DNA of 64,000 bases from Haliea sp. GTDB lineage: Bacteria; Pseudomonadota; Gammaproteobacteria; Pseudomonadales; Halieaceae. Under the pieces are notes generated by a model. The model was not told where the DNA came from. It did no database searches and saw nothing but the letters and a program-made list of their open reading frames with translations. Position numbers and translations under genes: made by a program. Shown here in pieces: positions 35,882 to 45,242 of the stretch. The stretch covers positions 71,447-135,446 of the forward strand of contig JADJAL010000011.1 in assembly GCA_016704305.1 (NCBI GenBank), in the 5' to 3' direction. Position 1 is the stretch's first letter. Each line of letters starts with the position of its first letter.

Positions 35882-36646
35882 ATGGCTCTCTATACCACCC
35901 TACATCTGCACATCACACCGGCCGGCGACGAGGCCAACTATGCGCAGTGGTTCGACGGACCACATCGCACCGCGCTCGGACATTTGCGCGGCTTTATCAC
36001 GGCGGATCGCTATGAAGTCGCCGCGCACCAGATCATGCCCGACATACCCCAGCCGTGGCGCTACCTGAGTGTTTACGACTTCGATCTGCCGTCACCGGAA
36101 ATCGACCTTCCCGCGCTCGGGCCGCTGCTCGCCGAGGCGCGCGACAACGGCATGATCGCGGACGATGAAACCGAGCGGCTCTACTCCTACCGACTGTACT
36201 CCAACTGGAAGACCAGCCCGAATTGGCAGCGGGATCAGCCGTTTTCAGGGGTGAGTGTGATTCTCGCCAATTACATACCCGGCCGGTTCCAGGAGTACCA
36301 GACCTGGTACGAAGACGTGCACAGCGTGGAAGTCATCAACGTGCCGGGGCACGTGGCGATGAAGCGCGGCGAATTGTCATCGCTGCAGATTGAACCGCGA
36401 CACTACTGCCCGGGCGATCAACTCGTGCTGTGCGCACAACAGACCGATGACCTGCTGTTCACGATCCGGGATTTCAGTGCGCGCGCGCGCGGCGTGAGTC
36501 CGAGCGGCGTGGCGATGGAGCCGCGCTCCTCCTCCGGCTCGACAGCGCGCACGGTGCACTATTTCAACAAGATCAGCGGCACGCGCTTCTGGCCTGGCGG
36601 CGTCGCTTACGGCGGCGACCTATCCGTCTACGGCGAGAAATCCTAG
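35882..36646 (+). CDS. Unknown protein, probable duplicated alpha/beta-barrel (EthD-like)
   Basis: 254 residues. Two halves begin similarly: YTTLHLHITPAGDEANYAQWFDGPHRTAL and VSVILANYIPGRFQEYQTWYEDVHSVEV, each with a beta strand, W-x-x-x-x-H and helix, as in dimeric ferredoxin-like barrels of the EthD/DUF4286 kind. Two such halves would form a barrel in one chain. No cofactor site is obvious. It heads the plus operon with an SDR, a KstD-like flavoprotein and an aldehyde dehydrogenase. Function is unknown; a role with a P450 or flavin product is conceivable because EthD proteins assist P450 systems. Confidence 0.65.
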   Translation: MALYTTLHLHITPAGDEANYAQWFDGPHRTALGHLRGFITADRYEVAAHQIMPDIPQPWRYLSVYDFDLPSPEIDLPALGPLLAEARDNGMIADDETERLYSYRLYSNWKTSPNWQRDQPFSGVSVILANYIPGRFQEYQTWYEDVHSVEVINVPGHVAMKRGELSSLQIEPRHYCPGDQLVLCAQQTDDLLFTIRDFSARARGVSPSGVAMEPRSSSGSTARTVHYFNKISGTRFWPGGVAYGGDLSVYGEKS

Positions 36647-36666
36647 CGTTCCAGGGAGTTCAAGGT

Positions 36667-37401
36667 ATGTCCAAAGTTATTGTGATCACGGGCGCCGGCG
36701 TCGGGCTGGGGCGCGCGCTGGCCAGGCGATTTGCGAAGGATGGCGAATTCGTCGTGTTGCTGGGGCGCACACTGTCCAAGGTTGAGGCCGCGGCGCAGGA
36801 AATCGGGGATCGAGCAATGGCGCTGCACTGTGACGTCGCATCGCCGGATTCCGTGCGCGCCGCCTTCGCGGCAATCGCGCGGCGCCACGCTACCATCGAC
36901 GTGCTGATCAACAATGCCGCGATCTTCGAACCCTTCCAGATCGTCGACGCCACCGACGAACAGATACTGAACACGCTCGCTACCAACCTGGGCGGACCGA
37001 TGCTGTGCGCGCGCTCGGCGATTCCGCTGATGAAACGCGACGGGCACATTATTAACGTCAGCAGTGAATCCGTGGACATGCCCTTCGCCCACTTGTCGGT
37101 CTACCAGAGCTCCAAGGCGGGGCTGGAGCGATTCTCCGCCAGCCTGTACCGCGAACTGGACCCCAGCGGCATCCGCGTCACCAGCGTGCGCGCCGGCTCC
37201 ATGTATGAAGAGGGCAAGAGCTGGGATGTCGATCCGCAGGCGGCGATGGCGTTTGCCAAGGCGACCATGGCCGCGGGCATCAACCTGCCGGAAAAGCCGC
37301 TGTCGCAGTTCACGTCGGTTACCGGCATTTTCAGGGCATTGATAGATCTTCCCGCCGATCTGCATGCAGTGACGATTGGACTGCATGGCCGCAAGCCCTG
37401 A
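36667..37401 (+). CDS. Short-chain dehydrogenase/reductase
   Basis: 244 residues. TGAGVGLGRALA (~8) binds the nucleotide, NNAA (~81) replaces NNAG, NVSSESV holds the Ser and YQSSKAGLERF the Tyr-Lys pair (~139-143). The C-terminal part is not of the FabG DGG type; it ends in a short substrate lid. It is 20 bp after the preceding gene and 44 bp before the KstD-like gene. Confidence 0.87.
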   Translation: MSKVIVITGAGVGLGRALARRFAKDGEFVVLLGRTLSKVEAAAQEIGDRAMALHCDVASPDSVRAAFAAIARRHATIDVLINNAAIFEPFQIVDATDEQILNTLATNLGGPMLCARSAIPLMKRDGHIINVSSESVDMPFAHLSVYQSSKAGLERFSASLYRELDPSGIRVTSVRAGSMYEEGKSWDVDPQAAMAFAKATMAAGINLPEKPLSQFTSVTGIFRALIDLPADLHAVTIGLHGRKP

Positions 37402-37445
37402 TTCAATTCGCCTGCGGGCCTGCAGCAAGTACAGGAGACAGCACC

Positions 37446-39106
37446 ATGAATGAGTCCTTCGACTTTGTCATCATCGGCAGCGGCGGCGGCTCGCTGTGCG
37501 CGGCGCTGGTGCTGCGCCGTGCCGGCAAGCGCGTGCTGGTGCTGGAAAAAAAACGGACCTGCTCGGCGGCACTACCGCGATCTCCGGCGGCGTGATGTGG
37601 ATACCGAATAATCGCTATATGCAAGCCGAGGGCGTAAAAGATAGCGCTGAACAAGCCAACGCTTACCTGGACGCCGTACTGGGCGACCGCGACGACACAC
37701 CCGGTGCGAGCCGCGAGCGCCGCCGCGCCTACGTGCAAGAGGCGCCAGCGATGATTGATTTCCTGGCGAGCGAAGGCGTCGCGCTGCGGCGACTCCCCTC
37801 CTGGCCTGATTACTACTGTGCGCCGGGCGAGTCCGTGCCCGGGCGCACCGTGGTCTCGCAATTGTTCGACATCAATCAACTGGGGGAATGGAAATCCAGA
37901 CTGCGGCCCGGTTTCCTCGCGGTCCCGGCCAATCTCGACGAGGCCATGCAACTGCCGTACATGAAACGCAGTTGGACCAGCAAGAAAACGCTCGCGCGGG
38001 TAATCGGTCGCACGCTCATCAGCAGGCTGTCAGGCAAGCATCTGGTCACTGCGGGACAGGCGCTGCAGGGACAGATGCTGCACCACGCACTGCAGGCGGG
38101 CGTCGACATCCGCGTCAATGCCGGCGTCAGGGAATTGCTGCTGCAGGACGGCCGGGTCAGCGGCGTGGTGATTAAAAAGGACGGCGCCGACTGGACGATC
38201 GGGGCGCGCCTCGGCGTGCTGATCAATGCCGGCGGATTTTCGCGCAACCAGAAGATGCTGGACCAATATATTCCCGGCACCTCGACCGCGTGGACGACCA
38301 CTGCACCGGGTGATACCGGCGAGATGATTACCGAGGCGGCGCGCATCGGCGCGGCGATTGCACAGATGGATGCGCGCGTGGGCAATCCGATGGCGCTGCC
38401 ACCGGGCGAGACACCGCCGAAGCCAGTGGTGGTGCAGGGTGACATGGCGAAACCGCATTCGATTGTCGTGGACCAGAACGGTGAGCGCTACATGCGCGAA
38501 TCGAGTTCCTACATGGAGATCGGCAGCGCGATGCTGGAGCGCGATACGGTGGCGCCAGCGGTCCCCAGTTGGCTGGTGGTCGACAGCCAGTACCTGGAGA
38601 AATTCATGCTGGCCGGCAGCATGCCCGGTGCGAAAAAACCGCAATCCTGGACGGAAACCGGCTTCCTGCGCAGCGGCGACACCCTCGCGGCGTTGGCCGC
38701 AGCCTGCGGCATTCCGGCGGACCGCCTGGAGGCCACGGTGCAGCGCTTCAATGGCTTTGTGCGCAACGGGCGCGACGAGGATTTCCAGCGCGGCGACCAT
38801 ATTTATTCACGCTGGCTGGGAGACACGCTGGATGCCGCCTCGCCGACGCTCGGCACCGTGGAGAAAGGTCCCTTCCATGCCATTGAAGTCTATCCGGGTG
38901 ACGTCAGCACCTTCGGCGGCGTGCTCACCGACGAACACGCGCGCGTGCTGCGCGACGAAGGGTCTGTGATCCCCGGCCTGTACGCTACAGGAACCTCCAC
39001 GGCGTCGGTGATGGGATACATTGCACCCGGCGCAGGCGGCAGTATCGGCCCGTCGTTCACCTGGGGATTCGTCGCCGCGAAGCACGCCGTCCTGTCCGAC
39101 AACTGA
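37446..39106 (+). CDS. KstD-like FAD-dependent dehydrogenase, one frameshift
   Basis: It starts at ATG 37446 with DFVIIGSGGGSLCAALVLRR, the FAD-binding motif. The frame breaks in a run of eight A at 37546-37553; nine A would give VLEKKTDLLGGTTAISGGVMW and the remaining ~510 residues. The C-terminal FAD motif GLYATGTSTASVMG and GYIAPGAGGSIGPSFTWGF, with STFGGVLTDEHARV, match 3-ketosteroid delta-1-dehydrogenases and fumarate-reductase-like flavoproteins. The intact length is ~553. It would introduce a double bond next to a ring ketone. The single A loss in a long A run is the clearest sequencing-type error in the window. Confidence 0.87.
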
Positions 39107-39155
39107 TCAACCAAACTATCAAACAATCTATCGACCAATACCCCGAGGAACACGC

Positions 39156-40621
39156 ATGAACCAGTTACCCGATGCCCTGCTCTACATCGATGGCGTGATA
39201 CGCCAGGCCGAGGGCGATAAAACCTATCCGAATATTTCGCCCTGGACGGGCGCGCCCGTGGGCCGCGCGGCGGATGCCTCGGCGGCGGATGTCGACGCTG
39301 CGATCGCCGCGGCGCGGCGCGCATTTGACCAGGGCGATTGGCCGAGGCAGCACGCCGAGCGCCACGCGGTGCTGACGAAATTTCGCGATCTGCTGTTTGC
39401 CAACCACGACAAACTGGTCGATATCGCCCGCCTGGAAGCGGGTGCCGCTATCGGCGCGGCCGCCCGCGCGCATGTCAACGGTGCATTGAGTGGGATGGAC
39501 GACCTGCTGCGCTGCTTCCACGAGGTCACATGGGAGGAAGATCGTGGGCGCCGCAACGAATACGGCTTCGACAGCGACCGCACCGTGATCCACGAGGCGG
39601 TGGGCGTGGTCGGCGCGATCACGCCGTGGAACGTTCCGCTGTACGTCAACGTCGGCAAGGTGATCGGCGCGCTGCTGGCCGGTTGCACGGTGGTGCTGAA
39701 GCCCGCGCCAGACACGCCGCTGCTGGGCTCCATCATGGGTGAGCTGGCGAGCGAGGCAGGTTTCCCGCCGGGCGTGTTCAATGTCGTCACCTCCGCCGAT
39801 CCGGCCATGGCCGGCGAAATGCTGGTCGCCGATCCGCGCGTCGACGTGATTTCCTTCACCGGCTCCACCGGCATCGGCAAACACATCATGGACAAAGGCG
39901 CCGCGACGCTGAAACGGGTGTTCCTCGAACTCGGCGGCAAATCCGCCAACATTATCCTCGAGGATGCGCCGGACTTTGCCATGGCGGTGATGAGTTCCAT
40001 GGCGGTGTTCCATGCCGGCCAGGGCTGCGCGATGCCCACGCGGTTGTTAGTGCCGCGCAGCCGGTATGACGAGGCCGTAAAGGCGTTGGAAATGTCCTAT
40101 GCCGGCTTCAGCACCAAGTGGGGCGACTTTGACGATCCCACGCAAATCATGGGGCCGGTCATTTCAAACGCCAGCAGGATCGCGTAATGGGCTACATCGA
40201 GCTAGGGCAACAGGAAGGCGCGCGCCTTCTGGCGGGTGGCAAGGCGCGGCCCGACAAAGGCAACGGCTTCTTCATCGAGCCGACCTGTTTCGTGGATGTG
40301 CGCAACGACATGCGCATCGCGCAGGAAGAAATATTCGGCCCGGTACTGGTGGTGATACCATTCGACGATGACGAGGACGCCATCCGCATTGCCAACGAGA
40401 GCGACTACGGCCTCGGCGGTTCTGTCGTGTCCGGCGACAAGGAGCGCGGCATGCGCATCGCACGGCGCATCCGCGCGGGCGCGATCAGCGTCAACGGCGG
40501 CATGAGCATCACGGGCGACCTGCCATTTGGCGGCTTCAAGCGCAGCGGCATCGGTCGTGAATGGGGACGCGAAGGCATCGAGGAATTCCTCGAGACCAAA
40601 GCGATCGCGGTCAGGGCTTAA
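39156..40621 (+). CDS. Aldehyde dehydrogenase, one frameshift
   Basis: It starts at ATG 39156 behind GAGGA. GAITPWNVPLYV (~153), FTGSTGIGK (~236), LELGGKSANIIL with the general-base Glu (~259) and GQGCAMPTR with the nucleophilic Cys (~291) are all present. The frame breaks near 40165: adding one A (TCAAAACGCC) gives VISKRQQDRVMGYIELGQQEG and the remaining C-terminal part with EEIFGPVLVV and PFGGFKRSGIGREWG. The intact length is ~488. It oxidises an aldehyde intermediate with NAD(P). Confidence 0.92.
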
Positions 40622-40638
40622 GTTAGCGTGGGATTAAC

Positions 40639-40930
40639 ATGGCAGCATTCATGATTTTTTTGCGCGAGGGCGAGGTGTTCAACGCGCAGGAGATGGAAGC
40701 GTACAGCAAGTCCAACCAAGGCCAATAAGCAGGACTTCAAACTGCAGCCGCTGGTCGTGTACGGGAAGTTCGAAACGCTGGAAGGCGCGGCACCGGACGG
40801 CGTGGTGCTACTGCAATTCCCTACCGTCGAAGACGCCAAAACCTGGTATTACAGCCCGGCTTACCAGGCGGCGCTGCAACACCGCATGCGGGCCGCGAAT
40901 TATCGCGTCATCCTGGTGGAAGGTCTCTGA
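40639..40930 (+). CDS. DUF1330-like small protein, frameshifted
   Basis: The start MAAFMIFLREGEVFNAQEMEAYSKSN runs into a stop after 31 codons. In the neighbouring frame from ~40715 the DNA encodes NKQDFKLQPLVVYGKFETLEG, then VVLLQFPTVEDAKTWYYSPAYQAALQHRMRAAN and VILVEGL, which is the DUF1330 pattern (a dimeric ferredoxin-like fold of ~95 residues). One extra G in CAAGGCCAAT explains the break. It follows the aldehyde dehydrogenase by 17 bp and closes the plus operon. Confidence 0.7.
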
Positions 40931-40967
40931 ACGCGAGCAGCTCTTTGCAACGGTTCATTGCATCGGT

Positions 40968-42038
40968 TCATCGCACCGGCTTTTCGACTGTCACGCCACC
41001 GAACATACCGTGCGCAACCGGTGAGTTAAGCATGTCGTGTGGAAAACCCAGTTCCACGCGGCTGGCCGCATCGAGCTCCGCAATTTGTGCGTCGGTGAAT
41101 TCAATCGCCAACGCGGCCAGGTTGTCGGTGAGCTGCGCGAAATTGCGCACCCCGATGATGGTGGACGTCACCGCGCCATTGAGCAGGGTCCAGGCCAGCG
41201 CCACTTGCGCCGAACTGCTCCCGATGTCCCGCGCCACCTCCTGCAGCGTGCTGGCAATCGCGAGCGTGCGCTGCGAGAGCCTGCCAGTCGCCAGATTGAT
41301 AGCCTTGCGCGAATTCAGGCCGCCCAGGCCTGCACCAGATGCGCTTTCCAGGTCCTTCTCGGAGTATTTGCCCGACAGCACGCCGCCGGCCAGAGGCGAC
41401 CAGGGCAGCACGCCCATGCCCATTTCACGCGCCATCGGGATGAGGTCGCGCTCTACGGTGCGCTCGGTCAGGTTGTATGGAATCTGCAGCGCGACCAGCG
41501 GACTCCAGCCGCGCAACTCCGCGATGGCCTGCATGCGCGAGGCCTGCCATGCCGGTGAATCCGAGATGCCGATATAGAGCACTTTGCCAGCGCGCACCAG
41601 ATCGTCGAAGCTGCGCAGGATCTCCTCGACCGGTGTGCACGCATCCCACACGTGCAGATAGAGCAGGTCGATATAGTCGGTCTGCAAGCGGCGCAGGCTA
41701 TTCTCCACCGACTGCACCATATTTTTGCGCTGGTTGCCGCTGGCGTTGGGATCACCCGGCCGCAACGTCAAAGAATACTTGGTGGCGATCACCAGTTGTT
41801 CACGTCGCCCCTGCGCCAGTTGCCCGACGATGCGCTCGGACTCACCTCCGGCATAAAAATTCGCGGTATCGATGAAATTGCCGCCGCCGTCCAAGTAGTG
41901 ATCCAGGATTTTCCCGGCCTCGGCGGCATCGCATCCCCACTGCGCGGGCACGCCAAACGTCATCGTCCCGAGGCAGAGCGGCGCAACGCGCAAGCCGGAA
42001 CGCCCCAACAGTCGGTAGTGGTCGAGTTGTGTGGCCAT
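40968..42038 (-). CDS. Aldo/keto reductase
   Basis: 356 residues from ATG 42038 behind AGGAG. The barrel has the catalytic set Asp in FIDTANFY, Tyr in the same motif, Lys in IATKYSL and His in LLYLHVWD. Near the C-terminus is TSTIIGVRNFAQLTDN, the phosphate-binding end of the NADPH site. It reduces a carbonyl or oxidises an alcohol with NADP. It converges on the DUF1330 gene and is divergent from the phosphotransferase-like gene at 42135. Confidence 0.92.
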   Translation of the reverse strand: MATQLDHYRLLGRSGLRVAPLCLGTMTFGVPAQWGCDAAEAGKILDHYLDGGGNFIDTANFYAGGESERIVGQLAQGRREQLVIATKYSLTLRPGDPNASGNQRKNMVQSVENSLRRLQTDYIDLLYLHVWDACTPVEEILRSFDDLVRAGKVLYIGISDSPAWQASRMQAIAELRGWSPLVALQIPYNLTERTVERDLIPMAREMGMGVLPWSPLAGGVLSGKYSEKDLESASGAGLGGLNSRKAINLATGRLSQRTLAIASTLQEVARDIGSSSAQVALAWTLLNGAVTSTIIGVRNFAQLTDNLAALAIEFTDAQIAELDAASRVELGFPHDMLNSPVAHGMFGGVTVEKPVR

Positions 42039-42134
42039 GACTGCTCCTGCCTGCGCGAGTACTGCGGACTAAAAGTATACCGATGCATTGCGAAAGCGGA
42101 CAATGCTCTAATAGTTGCTTAGAAAGGAGATAAC

Positions 42135-43415
42135 GTGATCGACTGGATTCGCGGCGACGCACTGGGGATTGAGTTTCCCGCACATGCCGAAGCGCTGCGC
42201 AGCGCAGGACCGGCGTTCCTGACGACGGCGCTGCATACGAGCGGCGCGCTCGCCGCTGGCAACCACATTACGCAGATCACCGAGTTTGCGGATTGCCCGG
42301 GTGGCAGCACCGGACGCAAATTGCTGTTGTCCGTGGCGTATGCACAGCCGTCGCCCGACCTGCACACAGCACTGTTCGTAAAATTCTCGCGCGATTTCAG
42401 CGACGCGATGCGCGACCGCGCGCGCACACAGATGGCGCGTGAAGTGCAATTCGCTCTCCTGTCGCGCGATCCAAAATTTCCAATCGTGGTGCCCCGCTGT
42501 TACTTCGCGGATTACCACCGCGAGACAGGCACCGGCATACTGATCACCGAGCGCGTTCCCTATGGGCTATCCGGCATCGAACCGCACTACGAGAAATGCC
42601 TGGATTACCGCATGCCCGATCCGCTGCAACATTACCGCGCGCTGGTCACCGCACTCGCGCGCCTGGCCGGAACCTTCAAGGCGCCGCGCCTCTGCGGCAT
42701 TGCGGAGCGCACATTTCCCTACGACACCGACGCGCTATCCGTCGGACAACGCGAGCCCTACAGCGCGCAGCAAATCCGCAACCGCGTGGCGCGCTACGGC
42801 GAATTTGCCGGCAACTTCCCGCAACTGCTGCCAGACAACATTCGCGCACCCGCATTCCTGGCGCGGTTGGCCGACGAAGCGCCGCGCTTTATCGCCTGCG
42901 CGCCTGCCGCCGCCGCTGCGCTCACCCGCAACCCGGATATGATCGCCCTGTGCCACTGGAACGCCAACGTCGACAACGCGTGGTTCTGGCGCAACGCCGA
43001 CGGCGCGCTGGAATGCGGATTGATGGACTGGGGCAACGTCAGCCAGATGAATGTCGCGATGGCGTTGTGGGGTGCATTGAGCGCGGCGGAGACCGACATC
43101 TGGAACCATCATCTCGAAGAACTGCTAGCGCTATTCGTACACGAGTTTGCCAACTGCGGCGGAAGCGCGCTCGATACGCGCGAACTGCTGCGACATATCC
43201 TGCTCTACGCGAGCAGCATGGGTCTCGCCTGGCTGCTGGACGCACCGCCGTTGATCCAACGTCTGGTGCCGAACCTTGCTGATGTCGAAGACCGCTTCGA
43301 CAAGCGCATCAGCGACAACGAAACCGCGCGGGCTCAACTTCAAATCATGACAGTTTTTCTCAATCTGTGGGAAACACAGGATATGGGAGCACTTCTCGGG
43401 GGATTGGAGCGATAG
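42135..43415 (+). CDS. Phosphotransferase-like protein, unknown substrate
   Basis: 426 residues from GTG 42135, preceded by AAGGAG. The kinase-like fold is indicated by AREVQFALLSRD (~105), ITERVPYGLSG (hinge), LCHWNANVDNAWF (~275, where HWN replaces the catalytic HGD) and GLMDWGNVSQMN (metal Asp, ~300). Loss of the catalytic Asp of HGD makes it uncertain whether the protein still phosphorylates anything. It belongs to the same broad group as the protein at 10079 but is distant from it. Its 3' end meets a 125-bp inverted-repeat element. Confidence 0.65.
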   Translation: MIDWIRGDALGIEFPAHAEALRSAGPAFLTTALHTSGALAAGNHITQITEFADCPGGSTGRKLLLSVAYAQPSPDLHTALFVKFSRDFSDAMRDRARTQMAREVQFALLSRDPKFPIVVPRCYFADYHRETGTGILITERVPYGLSGIEPHYEKCLDYRMPDPLQHYRALVTALARLAGTFKAPRLCGIAERTFPYDTDALSVGQREPYSAQQIRNRVARYGEFAGNFPQLLPDNIRAPAFLARLADEAPRFIACAPAAAAALTRNPDMIALCHWNANVDNAWFWRNADGALECGLMDWGNVSQMNVAMALWGALSAAETDIWNHHLEELLALFVHEFANCGGSALDTRELLRHILLYASSMGLAWLLDAPPLIQRLVPNLADVEDRFDKRISDNETARAQLQIMTVFLNLWETQDMGALLGGLER

Positions 43416-45242
43416 CTGAGAGAGGAGAAGGCGACTTGAACTTACTGCCGGGACCGTGTGGCGACATGGATGTCGCCACGCGAGCCTGCACATGGATGTG
43501 CGCTTTTTGGCGGGTCCCGGCGGTAAGTTCAAGTCGCCTTCTCCTCGACGGAACCAACTAACAACTGGGCACGACCAAGCAAATTCACTCTCCTCGAAGA
43601 ACAGCACCCGGCGCGGAATTTTGTAACTGGCCAGCGTCGCCTTCAGATGCGCGATGATCGCCGCCTCGTCCAGCGCAGCGCCATCGATCGCAACGACACA
43701 CGACACCACCATCTCGCTCAGCGTGTCGTGCGGCACACCCACCGTCTGCACACGTTTGACGCCGGGGTAACTGGCAATCGCCGCATCCACTTCCTCTGGA
43801 GACACATTCGCGCCACCGGTTTTGATGATGTCATTCAGCCGCCCTTCCCAATACAGCCTGCCTTGCGCGTCGACGTAGCCACCGTCTCCGGTGCAGAAGT
43901 AGCCCTCGTCGTCGAACGTCTCCTCGACAGTCTTGCCGAGGTAGGACTGCATCAGCGTCGGCCCTTTGATGCAGATTTCACCGCGCTCGCCCACCGGCAC
44001 CAGTGCCCGCGTCTGCGGATCGATGATTTTCAACAGGTTGCCAGGCAGCGGCACGCCGCAACTCCCGGCGTACTCCTCGACGCTGGTGTCAGCATCGTAG
44101 GACGTGTTGATGGTCATCGTCTCGGTGGTACCGAAAGACATCGGCAACTGCCAGTCGATGTGAACCGTGGGATGATCCAGCAGCAGTTCATTGCGTGTCA
44201 CATAGCGCAGGCTGCTGAGGTCCGCCGTGTCGTAGCCGGGCACCGCCTGCAGGCGCGCCCACTGGTGCGGGCGGCCGCTCATGAATGTGATGCGTTCGCG
44301 TTCTATAAGGTGCAGCGCGGCCTCGGCGTCGAACAGCGGTTGCAGTATCACCGCGCCGCCGGTCGACAATGCGACGCCGACGATCATCGACACATTGCCC
44401 GACCAGAAAAAGCCATTGCCAGTCCAAGCGCGCGCCGGCTCCCGCACCGCCATCACGCGCGGCCAGCGCCACCACTGGATGGCGAATGCCTGCTGTGCAT
44501 GAAAAATACCTTTGGGCAGGCTGGTGGTGCCCGAGGAAAAAAACAGGCCGCCGGTATCGGCGGGACACACTTTGGCGGCGCGCGCTGCGACCACCTGTTC
44601 TGGCACCGACGCGCCTCTGGCGATAAAGGTGTCCCAGGCTTCACAGGAACCGAACGCTTCATCCGCAGGTCTGGCAATGTCCGCGCTCCCGGTCAGCCCC
44701 GCCAGCCGCACGCGATGGCGCAGGAACGGAAATTTCGTCGACTGGAGCCCCCCCGGTGCCGCCTCGGCAATCCCCGGCTCCAGTTGCAACAGCATCGCGG
44801 CGAAATCCGTTTTCAGCACGGCATCTTCAAACAGCAGCGTCGATATGCCGGACGCCGCGACCAGGTGTTCCAGCTCCGACGGTGTGGAAAACGTGCTCAG
44901 CGCCACCGAGACGCCGCCGGCGAGCGCCGTGCCAAACAGCGCGGAGAGGTACTCCGGCCGGTTGGTCATCAGGATGCCGATTCGGCTGTCCTTGCCGGCA
45001 CCGCTTGCGATCAACGCCTTTGCAACATCGACCGAGCGCTCCCACAGTTGCTGGTAGCTCCAGCGTTCGATGTGTCCATCGCGATGGTGCAGCACCAACG
45101 CTTCACGCCCTTCGTACCGCGTACAGACTTCGCGCAGGTAGCCGGGGATGGTCAGCGCGCCGATACCCGGTTCGTCAGCGAGCGGCGTCCCGCGCACGCG
45201 CGACACGGACAGGTCGTCGACATAGGCCCTTGCAGTACCCAT
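43131..45242 (-). CDS. Acyl-CoA ligase with C-terminus replaced
   Basis: Residues 1-554 are a normal AMP-forming ligase: SSGTTSLPKGIFHA (~235), SFGTTETMTINTSYD, YFCTGDGGYVDAQGRLYWEGR and LNDIIKTGGANVSPEE. The family pattern stops at FFEESEFA, at about 43579. From there the frame reads through ~30 bp of unknown DNA, a 125-bp inverted-repeat element, and antisense through the neighbouring gene to a stop at 43131, adding ~150 residues without homology. The last ~20 residues, with the A10 catalytic Lys that drives adenylation, are lost. It starts one base from the MaoC stop and is the last gene of the Rieske/acyl-CoA dehydrogenase operon. Confidence 0.85.
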   Translation of the reverse strand: MGTARAYVDDLSVSRVRGTPLADEPGIGALTIPGYLREVCTRYEGREALVLHHRDGHIERWSYQQLWERSVDVAKALIASGAGKDSRIGILMTNRPEYLSALFGTALAGGVSVALSTFSTPSELEHLVAASGISTLLFEDAVLKTDFAAMLLQLEPGIAEAAPGGLQSTKFPFLRHRVRLAGLTGSADIARPADEAFGSCEAWDTFIARGASVPEQVVAARAAKVCPADTGGLFFSSGTTSLPKGIFHAQQAFAIQWWRWPRVMAVREPARAWTGNGFFWSGNVSMIVGVALSTGGAVILQPLFDAEAALHLIERERITFMSGRPHQWARLQAVPGYDTADLSSLRYVTRNELLLDHPTVHIDWQLPMSFGTTETMTINTSYDADTSVEEYAGSCGVPLPGNLLKIIDPQTRALVPVGERGEICIKGPTLMQSYLGKTVEETFDDEGYFCTGDGGYVDAQGRLYWEGRLNDIIKTGGANVSPEEVDAAIASYPGVKRVQTVGVPHDTLSEMVVSCVVAIDGAALDEAAIIAHLKATLASYKIPRRVLFFEESEFAWSCPVVSWFRRGEGDLNLPPGPAKKRTSMCRLAWRHPCRHTVPAVSSSRLLLSQLSLQSPEKCSHILCFPQIEKNCHDLKLSPRGFVVADALVEAVFDISKVRHQTLDQRRCVQQPGETHAARVEQDMSQQFARIERASAAVGKLVYE
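43422..43546. repeat. 125-bp inverted-repeat element with two GGATG hairpins
   Basis: The arms at 43422-43455 and 43513-43546 are 34 bp long and complementary except for one base. The centre has two further hairpins: GTGGCGACAT-GG-ATGTCGCCAC (43458-43479) and GCACAT-GG-ATGTGC (43488-43501), followed by CGCTTTTTGGCG. Both inner stems end in ACAT-GG-ATGT. The layout is that of a MITE or REP-like unit. It lies at the junction of two convergent genes and ends one of them. No second copy is in the window, and I see no clear target duplication. Confidence 0.8.

Noticed and set aside
37540..37560. Run of eight A as a programmed frameshift site in the KstD-like gene
   Set aside because: Similar one-base breaks occur at G and C runs in many unrelated genes of the window, so a general error explains it better.
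43131..43580. Extra C-terminal domain of ~150 residues on the acyl-CoA ligase
   Set aside because: This stretch is inverted-repeat DNA followed by the antisense of the neighbouring gene; it has no protein-like pattern.
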